A DNA stretch of 64,000 nucleotides from Pseudomonadota bacterium (lineage in GTDB: Bacteria; Pseudomonadota; Gammaproteobacteria; Burkholderiales; Burkholderiaceae_B): the NCBI GenBank assembly GCA_023387815.1, contig JAEWHK010000049.1, forward strand, positions 1-64,000, in the 5' to 3' direction. Numbering within the stretch: the stretch's first letter is position 1; every line of letters starts with the position of its first letter. The notes beneath the pieces are model-generated. The model saw only the letters and a list, made by a program, of their open reading frames with translations, was not told the DNA's origin and searched no databases. The position numbers and the translations under genes are program-made. Of this stretch, positions 32,524 to 41,027 are shown piece after piece.

Positions 32524-33585
32524 ATGACACAGAAACAGTCCTCTCGATCAGGGCGTCGCAAGGCCGGCGCTTATACGATTCACGATGTCGCCGCCCTGGC
32601 AGGCGTCTCTTCGATTACCGTATCGCGTTATTTCAACTCGCCAGAGAAAGTGTCGGCTGGACTTCGGGAGAAATTGCGCGAACTTATTGATCGCATCGGA
32701 TATGTACCCAGCCAGGTTGCAGGTGGCCTGGCTTCCGGACATGGTCGGGTGGTGTGCGCAGTCATGCAGAATATTGCAAGTGCAACTTTTGCAGATCTGG
32801 TCAAAGGCATGACAGACCAGTTGCAGGCTTCGGGGCTGCAGTTATTGCTGGCCAATGCCCAGTATTCTCAGCAACTGGAAGAGCAGGCCATTCGAACCTT
32901 TATTGGCTGGCACCCCACTGCCCTCATTCTCACGCGTCATGATCATACGCCCGCGGCAGAAGCAATGCTGCGCGCACTCAACATTCCTGTGGTAGAGGCC
33001 TGGGGTTTCGTGCCTGGCAGACCGTTTCACCAGGTTGGCTTTCCGCATACCGAGACCGGCGCCATTCTTGCCAGGCATATCCTGGAACAGGGCGCCACAC
33101 GTATTCAATTTGTGATGTCAGACTCCGCAGAGGATTTTCGTTCCAGACAACGCGCACAGGGTTACCGCGAGGCCATGGAAGCCGCAGGTCTGCCTGCAGA
33201 TGTCGCGGTCCTTTCGGAAGCCGATGAGTTTGAACTGGGCGCAAAAAGTATCGCAGCGCTGGCCACACAGCCCGTGAGTACACGTCCGCAGGCGTTGATT
33301 TTTGCCAATGATAATATGGCAGCGGGCGCCATCCTGCACGCACCGCAATGCGGTCTCGTTTTGCCCCGCGACTGCGCCATTACCGGTTTCGGCGATGCGC
33401 CGATTTCCGCAAGACTCAGACCGGCACTCACTACCTTACGCCCGGCACGCTATCAGATTGGTGAACAGGCCGCGCAAACAGTGCTCAATCAATTGATGCT
33501 ATCACCCAAGGCTGAGCGTGAGATTACTGAAAAAGCGCTGCCCTGCGAATTGCTGGTGCGAGAAAGCAGCCGGGTTATGTTGTAA
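32524..33585 (+). CDS. LacI-family repressor, GntR (gluconate repressor)-like
   Basis: 353 residues from the ATG at 32524 (the frame is open 44 codons further upstream, across the operators, and is rejected). The N-terminal LacI helix-turn-helix is AYTIHDVAALAGVSSITVSRYFNSPEKVS. The C-terminal periplasmic-binding-like effector domain contains ALIFANDNMAAGAI and AITGFGDAPIS. The twin GTTACCGGTAAC palindromes in front of it match the gluconate-repressor type of site. It is divergent from the dehydratase/aldolase operon and probably represses it until an aldonate or its keto-deoxy product binds. Confidence 0.88.
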   Translation: MTQKQSSRSGRRKAGAYTIHDVAALAGVSSITVSRYFNSPEKVSAGLREKLRELIDRIGYVPSQVAGGLASGHGRVVCAVMQNIASATFADLVKGMTDQLQASGLQLLLANAQYSQQLEEQAIRTFIGWHPTALILTRHDHTPAAEAMLRALNIPVVEAWGFVPGRPFHQVGFPHTETGAILARHILEQGATRIQFVMSDSAEDFRSRQRAQGYREAMEAAGLPADVAVLSEADEFELGAKSIAALATQPVSTRPQALIFANDNMAAGAILHAPQCGLVLPRDCAITGFGDAPISARLRPALTTLRPARYQIGEQAAQTVLNQLMLSPKAEREITEKALPCELLVRESSRVML

Positions 33586-33674
33586 TTAATCGCAGATCGA
33601 TATCGGCAGCATGTAATATCTGACGATTGAGCCTGCAGGCGATATCTGGCGATTGGCGATATTCTGGTGGATAC

Positions 33675-34406
33675 TCAAGGGACAAGAAATCCGTGGCGCT
33701 GCAAAATCACCTGCCCATGCTCGCCCAAAATAAACGCTTGTAGCAGACCGGCATCTTCACCAGAACTGTTCAGCGTAACCAGCGCGTAATCTGCCCGTAC
33801 CTTCAATACATCAGGCAGCTCAATGACGCGAATCCTCCCCGAGGACGACATGGCTTTTTGATAACTTGAATAAGACAGGAAAATGTCCGTGGCGCCTGAG
33901 GCGACCAGGTATTCGCTTGCCACCCAGCCCGAAGGTATCGGTGTGGGAACGCGACCACCCACCAACGCCTGTGCCTTATCACGCAGGATTTTTTCTGCAC
34001 CGGGATGAATGGCTTCGGCCCGTTCAAATACCTGTACCGCATAGTCGCCCGATGGATCCAGCACAGGAGTTGATGTCCCTAGCCTGTATTTCGGGTCCAG
34101 CATGGCAGACAATAGCGTTTCTGTGGTAACTGGAGAATCATGAGCGACCACAGCGCATAAGCCATTACGTGCGAATACCTGCAAGTCGGACGCCTTGCCA
34201 CCAGAGACAAGCTGTTGCGGACTGGCGCGGTCGGCAGACGCGAAAAGGTCGGCGCGCTCGCCCTGCTCCAGCCGTTCTCGCATGTAGCCGGCCGGGCCGA
34301 AGTCCGCTTTCACCGACACACCCGTATTACGACTGAAAACATCGAACAGTTCCGTAAAAGCGCGCTTCAAACTGCCTGCGGCATAGATAGTCACTTGCCT
34401 GTCCAT
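33675..34406 (-). CDS. ModA-like molybdate/tungstate-binding domain protein without a signal peptide
   Basis: 243 residues with the ModA-type class II binding fold: VTIYAAGSLKRAFTELFDVF, then FGPAGYMRERLEQGERADLFASAD and later PVLDPSGDYAVQVFERAEAI. The domain begins at residue 4 with no export signal. The ATG at 34406 has AAGGACG upstream, so the start looks genuine and the protein should be cytoplasmic. It is the last gene of the FecBCD-like importer operon with a ModE-like operator upstream. A cytosolic oxyanion store or sensor is an inference. Confidence 0.8.
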   Translation of the reverse strand: MDRQVTIYAAGSLKRAFTELFDVFSRNTGVSVKADFGPAGYMRERLEQGERADLFASADRASPQQLVSGGKASDLQVFARNGLCAVVAHDSPVTTETLLSAMLDPKYRLGTSTPVLDPSGDYAVQVFERAEAIHPGAEKILRDKAQALVGGRVPTPIPSGWVASEYLVASGATDIFLSYSSYQKAMSSSGRIRVIELPDVLKVRADYALVTLNSSGEDAGLLQAFILGEHGQVILQRHGFLVP

Positions 34407-34452
34407 GATTTTCGTCCTTTTTCCTGATAAAGCATGTTAATTATCATGATCG

Positions 34453-35217
34453 TCATTGGGCCAGTCCGGCCAGCGGTATGACGGTTTTATAGATACGGCC
34501 CTCATGGTCGACATCCTTGACCTGCAAGGGGGTGCCATATGCCTGCGAGAGACGCTCAGAGGTCACCACATCGTTAGCCGGTCCCACCACGGCTTCCTGT
34601 TGCGAACTCATCAGCATCACCTGGTCCGCCAGATTGAGCGCATGTACGGGCTGGTGCGTTGTAAACACAACTGCAATGCCATCATTTTTTGCAAGACGCG
34701 CCATTAATCCCAGCACCCGCTGCTGGTTGCCCAGATCCAGTGCAGAGGTAGGCTCATCCAGTAACAGTACACGGCACTCCATGGCTATTGCGCGGGCAAT
34801 CAGTACCAGTTGCTTCTGTCCGCCAGAAAGTCTGTTGAACTCTCTATCGGCCAGTGACTCCATGTCCAGCGCCGCCAGTGCTTCCCGGGCTTTGTCCCGG
34901 TCCATCCGCGAAGGTGACTTCAATACGGGAAGATGCATGGCGCGGCCCATCAGCACGATATCAAAGACGGAATAGGAGAATGCCGGAACAAAGCTTTGAG
35001 GTACAAAGCCGATAATCTCGTCATGCTCAATTGTGCCTTGCGTAAGCTGCAAGGCCCTGAGCACCGACTTCAGGAAGGTTGTCTTACCCTGCCCGTTAGG
35101 TCCCAGAATGGCGAAAATCTCTGCATAGCGGATATCACAATTGATATTCGCAAATACAGGCTGTTTTCCGTTATAGGAAAAGCCGGCGCCTCGCACCCTG
35201 ACTGCCAGATCAGCCAT
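34453..35217 (-). CDS. ABC ATPase of a FecCD-type importer, probable molybdate/tungstate (MolC-like)
   Basis: 254 residues from the ATG at 35217, overlapping the permease end by 8 bases; the longer upstream frame overlaps the permease gene and is rejected. Walker A is GPNGQGKTTFL, the Q-loop is FVPQSF, the signature LSGGQKQLVLIARA, Walker B CRVLLLDEPTSALD and the switch His is in FTTHQP. It belongs to the FepC/BtuD-like subgroup. The molybdate assignment rests on the ModE-like operator and the ModA-like neighbour. Confidence 0.85.
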   Translation of the reverse strand: MADLAVRVRGAGFSYNGKQPVFANINCDIRYAEIFAILGPNGQGKTTFLKSVLRALQLTQGTIEHDEIIGFVPQSFVPAFSYSVFDIVLMGRAMHLPVLKSPSRMDRDKAREALAALDMESLADREFNRLSGGQKQLVLIARAIAMECRVLLLDEPTSALDLGNQQRVLGLMARLAKNDGIAVVFTTHQPVHALNLADQVMLMSSQQEAVVGPANDVVTSERLSQAYGTPLQVKDVDHEGRIYKTVIPLAGLAQ

Positions 35218-36232
35218 TCCACCCCCTGTTCTGCGAGCGACGCAGCAAATAGAGGAAAACGGGAGCGCCGATGACTGCCGTGAGAATGCTGATGGGGATC
35301 TCGCTTGCAGACAAGGTACGGGCCACATCATCAACCAGAACCATGAATATTGCACCCATCATAAATGACAGGGGAAGCAGTCGACGATGATCCGGTCCAC
35401 AGATCATGCGCGCAGCGTGCGGAATCACCAGTCCCACCCAGCCAATGCTGCCGCTCACAGCCACCTGCGCAGAAACGATGGCTGCAACTGCAAGCAGCAG
35501 CGTCCAGCGCAAGGCGCCAGCGTTGACGTGGATTTCTCTGGCCTCTTCATCACCAAGCGAAAGAATATTAATGCGCCAGGCAAGCATCAGCATGACAATC
35601 GTGAATATCAGCACCGGCCCCGCGAGCAGGGTTAGCTTTGCATAATTTGCCGTTGCAAAGCTGCCCATCAGCCAATACACAATTACGGGCAATTTCTCTT
35701 CCGAGTCGGCAATATACTGAATAAGACTGACCAGCGCACCAAAAAGCCCGCTAAGCACCACGCCGGCCAGCACGACGGCAAGGGTGTTGGCACGCGGCAA
35801 GGCCCGGGTCACGACAAAAACCAGCACCAGCGCGAGCATGCCGAAAGTAAAAGCACCCAGAAGCAGACCCATGCTGCCGAGTCCCAGCAAAATGGCCAGC
35901 GCGCCTCCTACCGTTGCCCCCGTTGAAACGCCGATAATATGCGGTCCTACCAGCGGATTACGAAAGACACCCTGCAAAACGGCGCCCGAAATCGCCAGAC
36001 CGCCGCCTGCAAGCGAGGCCACCAGAATACGCGGCATGCGCACCGTCCATATGACAGTTCGCTCTACGTCAGGAATCGGCGATCCGCTCAACCCAGCCGG
36101 CTCCATCAATATGGACAGCAGATGTGACAACGTCACCGGATAGCGGCCCATCATCAATGACGCGGCAACCAGGCAGAACCAGATCACGACCAGGAATAGG
36201 AAAACAGCTCTGGCCGAAGCACGATAGGACAT
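35210..36232 (-). CDS. FecCD-family permease, probable molybdate/tungstate (MolB-like)
   Basis: 340 residues with about ten membrane helices and the family motifs GGGLAISGAVLQGVFRNPLVGPHIIGVS and SIGWVGLVIPHAARMICGPDHRRLLP. Its ATG overlaps the binding-protein stop by one base (TGATG). It belongs to the same superfamily as the siderophore permease at 16638-17732 but is in an operon with a different operator. Confidence 0.87.
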   Translation of the reverse strand: MSYRASARAVFLFLVVIWFCLVAASLMMGRYPVTLSHLLSILMEPAGLSGSPIPDVERTVIWTVRMPRILVASLAGGGLAISGAVLQGVFRNPLVGPHIIGVSTGATVGGALAILLGLGSMGLLLGAFTFGMLALVLVFVVTRALPRANTLAVVLAGVVLSGLFGALVSLIQYIADSEEKLPVIVYWLMGSFATANYAKLTLLAGPVLIFTIVMLMLAWRINILSLGDEEAREIHVNAGALRWTLLLAVAAIVSAQVAVSGSIGWVGLVIPHAARMICGPDHRRLLPLSFMMGAIFMVLVDDVARTLSASEIPISILTAVIGAPVFLYLLRRSQNRGWNG

Positions 36233-37284
36233 CAGTTTGGTCGCGTGTACTTCATGCCATAAAACGTTGTGTAGTATTCATCGGCCAGTGCCTGCATATC
36301 GGTATCGGCAAACTGATCAGGATACAGTTTTTTGGCCATCCACGTTTCGCCCAGCGCGATGGCTTCCGGCATCGGATAGCCCCAGGCCTTGGCATATTCA
36401 GGCATCAGAAAGACCTGCCCATTCTTAACGGCATCGATATCTTTCCATTGCGGTTGTGTTTTGATTTCTTCTACAACCTGCGGATATCGATCCTGAACAA
36501 ATATCACTTCCGGATTCCATTTGAGCACGTCTTCCATCGACACCTTCTTGAAACCCTTGATATCTTTGGCAGCGACATTCATGGCGCCGGCGTGCTCCAT
36601 CATCAGGCCGGTGTATTTGCCAGAACCATAAGTAGTGAGTTCCGGATTAGCCATGTAAATTCGCTTGCGATGCTCGGGATTGATTGCGGCAATTTTTTCG
36701 GTCAGATATCTGCGTGGCCCTTCAAAGGCAGCGACCAGTTTATCGGCTTCCGTTTTTTTATCTACGATATAGCCAATCAATTGAATGCCGTCCTTCAGGC
36801 CCTGTGTATAGGCTTCATCCTCATTATCCAGGCTTGGATTCAAGGCCGCAGCCTGTTCACCTTTATCACGACGCAGCGAAATCGCCACGGCGGGAATATG
36901 ACTGCTTTCCAGTTTCTCAATCATACTTGCCGGCGCATAGTTGGTAATGAAAACGACATCAGGCTTGAGCGCGAGCACCCCTTCAATATTGACCGATTCC
37001 AGATCGCCTGGCGTAGGCATGGAGGACAATGCAGGGTAAAACCGGGCAAAGTCCGGTCCAAGCTGCTTTTTCCAGCTTTTCATGACACCAACGATTTTGT
37101 CTGCAGCGTGAAGTTGCACCAGAATATCCAGCGTCTGGTGCTGCAGCACGACAACATGATTGACCTGATCCGGTATATCAACCTTGCGGCCCAGCTGATC
37201 GGTGACAGTACGATCGGCCAGCGCCAGCGTCGACCAGAATACAAGAAAAAGTGTGATGAAGTTTCTAAGGAATTTTGCGGACAT
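36232..37284 (-). CDS. FecB/MolA-like periplasmic binding protein
   Basis: 350 residues from the ATG at 37284, which starts a signal peptide (MSAKFLRNFITLFLVFWSTLALA); 60 more upstream codons are open but run through the predicted operator. RTVTDQLGRKVDIPDQVNHVVVL, then PGDLESVNIEGVLALKPDVVFITNY and WNPEVIFVQDRYPQVVEEI mark a class III binding protein of the iron/B12/molybdate type (compare H. influenzae MolA). The ribosome site is weak. A ModE-like palindrome is 35 bases upstream, so molybdate or tungstate is the best ligand guess; iron chelates are the alternative. Confidence 0.83.
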   Translation of the reverse strand: MSAKFLRNFITLFLVFWSTLALADRTVTDQLGRKVDIPDQVNHVVVLQHQTLDILVQLHAADKIVGVMKSWKKQLGPDFARFYPALSSMPTPGDLESVNIEGVLALKPDVVFITNYAPASMIEKLESSHIPAVAISLRRDKGEQAAALNPSLDNEDEAYTQGLKDGIQLIGYIVDKKTEADKLVAAFEGPRRYLTEKIAAINPEHRKRIYMANPELTTYGSGKYTGLMMEHAGAMNVAAKDIKGFKKVSMEDVLKWNPEVIFVQDRYPQVVEEIKTQPQWKDIDAVKNGQVFLMPEYAKAWGYPMPEAIALGETWMAKKLYPDQFADTDMQALADEYYTTFYGMKYTRPN

Positions 37285-37318
37285 GATGAATACTGGGAAA
37301 AATCGGGATTCGGGAACA

Positions 37319-37346
37319 TTCGATATGTAGTTTACTATACATCGAA
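37319..37346. promoter_or_regulatory. ModE-like molybdate operator
   Basis: Inverted repeat with half-sites TTCGATATGTA and TATACATCGAA separated by six bases (GTTTAC). The CG-N-TATNTA half-site and 6-base spacer have the same 9+6+9 layout as the E. coli modA operator. About 16 of the 20 defined ModE consensus positions agree, with the mismatches symmetric. It is 35 bases upstream of the MolA-like gene. Confidence 0.7.
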
Positions 37347-37520
37347 GGATCGGCCCGAGGGCATGGAAACTGTGCGACGTCTCATCTAGACCCGGTGTCC
37401 GGTCATGATCCATTGTCTGTCTGGCGTCCACCTCCCCCGAAATGACATTTGCGGTATGACACATGCAATTTCGTTTTCCTGCGCGGCCGGTGTTTATCCT
37501 CTCGGGTTTATGATTATTTA

Positions 37521-37538
37521 CATACTAATATATTAATG
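37521..37538. promoter_or_regulatory. AT-rich palindrome upstream of the second dehydratase
   Basis: A perfect 10-bp core TAATATATTA (37526-37535) lies inside the partly symmetric CATACTAATATATTAATG, 44 bases before the dehydratase start. It could be an operator for the GntR regulator at the end of this operon, or simply an AT-rich promoter. Confidence 0.35.
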
Positions 37539-37581
37539 TTTTAATAAAACCACCCTCATCGAACGACTGGAAGGCTTTCAC

Positions 37582-39315
37582 ATGTCTAAACGTAGTTATG
37601 ATTCCCTGCGCAGCGCGCGCTGGTTCGCCCCGGATGACCTCCGCTCATTTGGCCACCGCTCTCGCATCATGCAGATGGGCTATGCGCCGGAAGACTGGGA
37701 AGGCCGCCCGGTCATTGGCATTCTGAACACCTGGTCCGATATCAACCCCTGTCACTCGCATTTCAAGCAGCGGGTGGAAGATGTCAAACGTGGTATTTTT
37801 CAGGCGGGCGGATTTCCCATCGAATTACCCGCCATCTCGCTGTCTGAAAACTTTGTCAAACCCACCACCATGCTCTACCGGAATATGCTGGCCATGGAGG
37901 CCGAAGAGCTGATTCGCAGCCATCCGGTAGATGGCGCAGTGTTGATGGGCGGCTGCGACAAGACCACACCGGGACTCATGATGGGCGCCATCAGCGCTGG
38001 TGTACCCTGTATTTATTTGCCCGCGGGCCCCATGCTGCGTGGCAACTGGCAGGGCAAAATACTGGGCTCAGGTTCAGACGCGTGGAAATACTGGGATGAG
38101 CGACGGGCCGGCAATATAAGCAAAACCGAATGGATTGGAGTTGAAGGCGGCATTGCTCGTAGTGCGGGAACCTGCATGACCATGGGTACAGCCAGTACCA
38201 TGACAGCCATTGCCGAATCCATCGGCATGACCTTGCCTGGCGCATCTTCCATTCCTGCCGTCGACGCCAATCACATTCGTATGGCTGCTGCCTGCGGTCG
38301 ACGAATTGTCGAGATGGTCTGGGACGATCTGACACCAGCGCGTATTCTGACCCGCGAAAGCTTTTTGAATGCGATTGTGGTTTCCATGGCCATGGGATGC
38401 TCAACCAATGCAGTGATCCATCTGGTCGCCATGTCGCGACGTGCCGGCTGCGAAGTCACGCTGGACGATTTTGACAAAGCCAGCCGCAACGTTCCCGTTA
38501 TTGCAAATGTGAGACCCAGTGGCAGTACCTATCTGATGGAAGATTTTTATTACGCCGGTGGCCTGCCCGCGCTGATGACCCGATTGCAGGATCATCTGCA
38601 CGGTGAGTCACTGACCGTGACCGGTAAAACACTGGCCGAAAATATCAAGGGGTCGCGCGTGCATAATGACGATGTCATCCGTCCGCTGGATAACCCGCTA
38701 TATCCTGAAGGGGCGCTGGCTGTGCTGCGCGGCAATCTGGCTCCTTCCGGATGCGTGATCAAGCCCAGCGCCTGCGCACCACAGTTTCTACAGCATACCG
38801 GTCCTGCGCTGGTCTTTGACGATTACCCCAGCATGAAAGCTGCAGTAGACGATGAAAATCTGGACGTGACGCCCGATCATATTATGGTGCTTCGCAACGC
38901 AGGCCCGTTGGGCGGTCCAGGCATGCCCGAATGGGGCATGCTGCCTATCCCGACAAAGCTGGTAAAACAGGGTGTGCGCGATATGTTGCGCATCTCGGAC
39001 GCGCGCATGAGCGGCACAAGTTATGGCGCCTGCATTCTGCACGTCGCGCCCGAATCTTATGTAGGTGGCAATCTGGCATTGCTGCGTACCGGCGACATGA
39101 TTACGGTCGATGTGCCCGCCAGACGCATTCATATAGAAATCAGCGACGAAGAACTCGCGCAGCGCCGTGCCGAATGGACTCCGCCGGAACCCAGATTTGA
39201 GCGAGGCTACGGCTGGATGTTCTCCCGTCATATTCTGCAGGCCGATGCCGGATGTGATCTCGACTTCCTGGAAACCAGCTTCGGCGCCCCCAACAAAGAA
39301 CCCAGTATTTACTGA
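37582..39315 (+). CDS. IlvD/Edd-family sugar-acid dehydratase, copy 2
   Basis: 577 residues, collinear with the dehydratase at 29591-31336 from the N-terminus (SARWFAPDDLRSFGHRSRIMQMG) to the C-terminus (ETSFGAPNKEPSIY). Fe-S ligands lie in TWSDINPCHSH, GGCDKTTPG and GTCMTMGTAS. Members dehydrate aldonates such as L-arabinonate or D-xylonate to 2-keto-3-deoxy acids. The ATG at 37582 follows GGAAGG. It is followed after 12 bases by an RraA-type aldolase rather than an HpcH aldolase, and then by a GntR regulator, so it is a separately controlled pathway version. Confidence 0.88.
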   Translation: MSKRSYDSLRSARWFAPDDLRSFGHRSRIMQMGYAPEDWEGRPVIGILNTWSDINPCHSHFKQRVEDVKRGIFQAGGFPIELPAISLSENFVKPTTMLYRNMLAMEAEELIRSHPVDGAVLMGGCDKTTPGLMMGAISAGVPCIYLPAGPMLRGNWQGKILGSGSDAWKYWDERRAGNISKTEWIGVEGGIARSAGTCMTMGTASTMTAIAESIGMTLPGASSIPAVDANHIRMAAACGRRIVEMVWDDLTPARILTRESFLNAIVVSMAMGCSTNAVIHLVAMSRRAGCEVTLDDFDKASRNVPVIANVRPSGSTYLMEDFYYAGGLPALMTRLQDHLHGESLTVTGKTLAENIKGSRVHNDDVIRPLDNPLYPEGALAVLRGNLAPSGCVIKPSACAPQFLQHTGPALVFDDYPSMKAAVDDENLDVTPDHIMVLRNAGPLGGPGMPEWGMLPIPTKLVKQGVRDMLRISDARMSGTSYGACILHVAPESYVGGNLALLRTGDMITVDVPARRIHIEISDEELAQRRAEWTPPEPRFERGYGWMFSRHILQADAGCDLDFLETSFGAPNKEPSIY

Positions 39316-39327
39316 ACGGAGTTTTTC

Positions 39328-40068
39328 ATGTCTTCCAGCAACAGCCACAACTCAACGCTTGACGCCGATACACGCAAGAAACTATCGGGTGTCAGCACGG
39401 CAACCCTGTGCACGGCCCTATTCAAACGCGGACTGCGCAATCAGTTTATTCAGGATGTCCGCCCTCTCAATCCAGATTTGCCCACCATGGTGGGTGTCGC
39501 CTATACCTTGCGCTACATCCCAGCGCGTGAAGACCTCAACCCTATTACCGTCTTTCAGGACAGAACGCATCCCCAGCGTGTCGCGGTGGATAACTGCCCG
39601 GAAGGCGCGGTACTTATGATTGATAGTCGCAAGGACGCCCGCGCTGCATCTGCAGGTTCCATTCTGGTATCGCGCCTGATGAAGCGCGGCGCGGCGGGCG
39701 TAGTGACAGATGGTGGCTTCAGAGACTCTCCGGAAATTGCCAAATTATCCATTCCCGCCTATCACAATCGTCCTTCTGCACCAACCAATCTAACTTTGCA
39801 TCAGGCGCTGGATATCAATGTACCTATCGGCTGCGGAGACGTCGCGGTTTTTCCGGGTGATGTCATCGTGGGTGATGCAGAAGGCGTGGTGGTAATACCG
39901 GCGCATATGGCAGATGAAATAGCGCAGGAGGCCGTGGAAATGACGGCGTACGAAGACTTTGTCACAGAAGAAGTGCTCAAAGGCAGGTCTATTCTTGGCC
40001 TCTATCCTGCCACCGACGAAGCGGCGCGTACTGATTTTGCTGCATGGAGACAAACCAATGGCCGCTAA
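39328..40068 (+). CDS. RraA-like (HMG/CHA aldolase-type) family protein
   Basis: 246 residues of the RraA/HMG-aldolase fold: VSTATLCTALFKRG near the start, LVSRLMKRGAAGVVTDGGFRDSPEI (the conserved GxxxD region) and VPIGCGDVAVFPGDVIVGDAEGVVVIP. Proteins of this fold named RNase-activity regulators often prove to be pyruvate or oxaloacetate-type aldolases and decarboxylases. Being co-transcribed with a sugar-acid dehydratase, it probably processes the 2-keto-3-deoxy acid. A GGAG precedes the ATG. Confidence 0.84.
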   Translation: MSSSNSHNSTLDADTRKKLSGVSTATLCTALFKRGLRNQFIQDVRPLNPDLPTMVGVAYTLRYIPAREDLNPITVFQDRTHPQRVAVDNCPEGAVLMIDSRKDARAASAGSILVSRLMKRGAAGVVTDGGFRDSPEIAKLSIPAYHNRPSAPTNLTLHQALDINVPIGCGDVAVFPGDVIVGDAEGVVVIPAHMADEIAQEAVEMTAYEDFVTEEVLKGRSILGLYPATDEAARTDFAAWRQTNGR

Positions 40069-40199
40069 TGGCGTGACGCACCGCGTTGACGAAGTGGCGG
40101 CCGTTGCGGATCAGAGGGAGGCACCACTGAAGACGCAGCCCCCTGCTTCGCATTCGCACATAAATTTACGTTTGCAATTGCAGTCCTGAGTCTGACGAT

Positions 40200-40883
40200 A
40201 TGGGACTCGACCCAGACCGCAAGGCCGTTCCGCAACTGTATGAATTGCTGCGCAACCAGATTCTTTCGCTGCAGCTGGCGCCTGGAGCCCTGCTGTCCCG
40301 TGCTGCGCTCGCGCTGGAGTTTGGCACCAGCCAGACGCCCGTACGCGAGGCCCTGCTGCGACTTGCAGATGAAAAGCTGGTTGACGTTTTTCCGCAAGCG
40401 TCAACCCGCGTCAGCCTGATCGATATGACACTCGCGCGCGAAGCCCATTTTCTGCGCCGATCCTTGGAACTGGAAGTTGTGCGCGAGTTGATACTACAGG
40501 GCGATTCATTGGTCGTCGTGGATTTGCAGGCTCTACTGAAAAAACAGGAAATCCTGCGCGATGCCGGTGATTTCGCCGCCTTTACAGAAGCTGACACCGC
40601 CTTTCATCGCGCCCTTTATGTAGCCGCTGGCATGGAGCCATTATGGCGGCTACTGCATAGCCGTAGCGGTCACCTGGATCGCCTGCGACGACTGCATCTG
40701 CCCGTCGCCGGAAAGCTCGACCGCATCGTCAGTGATCACCAGAAGATCGTCGCCGCCATTGTTGAAAGAGACATTCAAAAAGCGCAGAACGCATTGCGTG
40801 ATCATTTATCCGGCACACTTGAATATGTGCCCCGGATCATGCAGGAGCATCCCGATTTAATTCGGAATGTACAGCTTCAATAG
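40200..40883 (+). CDS. GntR-family regulator, FadR/FCD subgroup
   Basis: 227 residues. The winged helix begins PQLYELLRNQILSLQLAPGALLSRAALALEFGTSQTPVREALLRL, and the all-helical FCD effector domain carries DTAFHRALYVAAG and DHQKIVAAIVERD with the metal-binding histidines. It probably senses a carboxylic acid. It lies 131 bases downstream of the RraA-like gene on the same strand and is the likely regulator of the dehydratase/RraA operon. The ribosome site is not evident. Confidence 0.85.
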   Translation: MGLDPDRKAVPQLYELLRNQILSLQLAPGALLSRAALALEFGTSQTPVREALLRLADEKLVDVFPQASTRVSLIDMTLAREAHFLRRSLELEVVRELILQGDSLVVVDLQALLKKQEILRDAGDFAAFTEADTAFHRALYVAAGMEPLWRLLHSRSGHLDRLRRLHLPVAGKLDRIVSDHQKIVAAIVERDIQKAQNALRDHLSGTLEYVPRIMQEHPDLIRNVQLQ

Positions 40884-41027
40884 ACAGTGAGGCTTCGACG
40901 GATAGCAAAGATAGCCGGGTGACGTCCGTTGGCGTCCTGAAGTCAGATTCGATACATATACATGGCAATTCCCAGGCGAATAGCGAGACGAATGTAGAAT
41001 GATCGGATAATATTTGCGTAAAGTATT

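Noticed and set aside
33590..33665. Repeated GCGATAT elements after the LacI-family gene
   Set aside because: Short, imperfect and in a convergent gap; no symmetry or known motif that would support a function.
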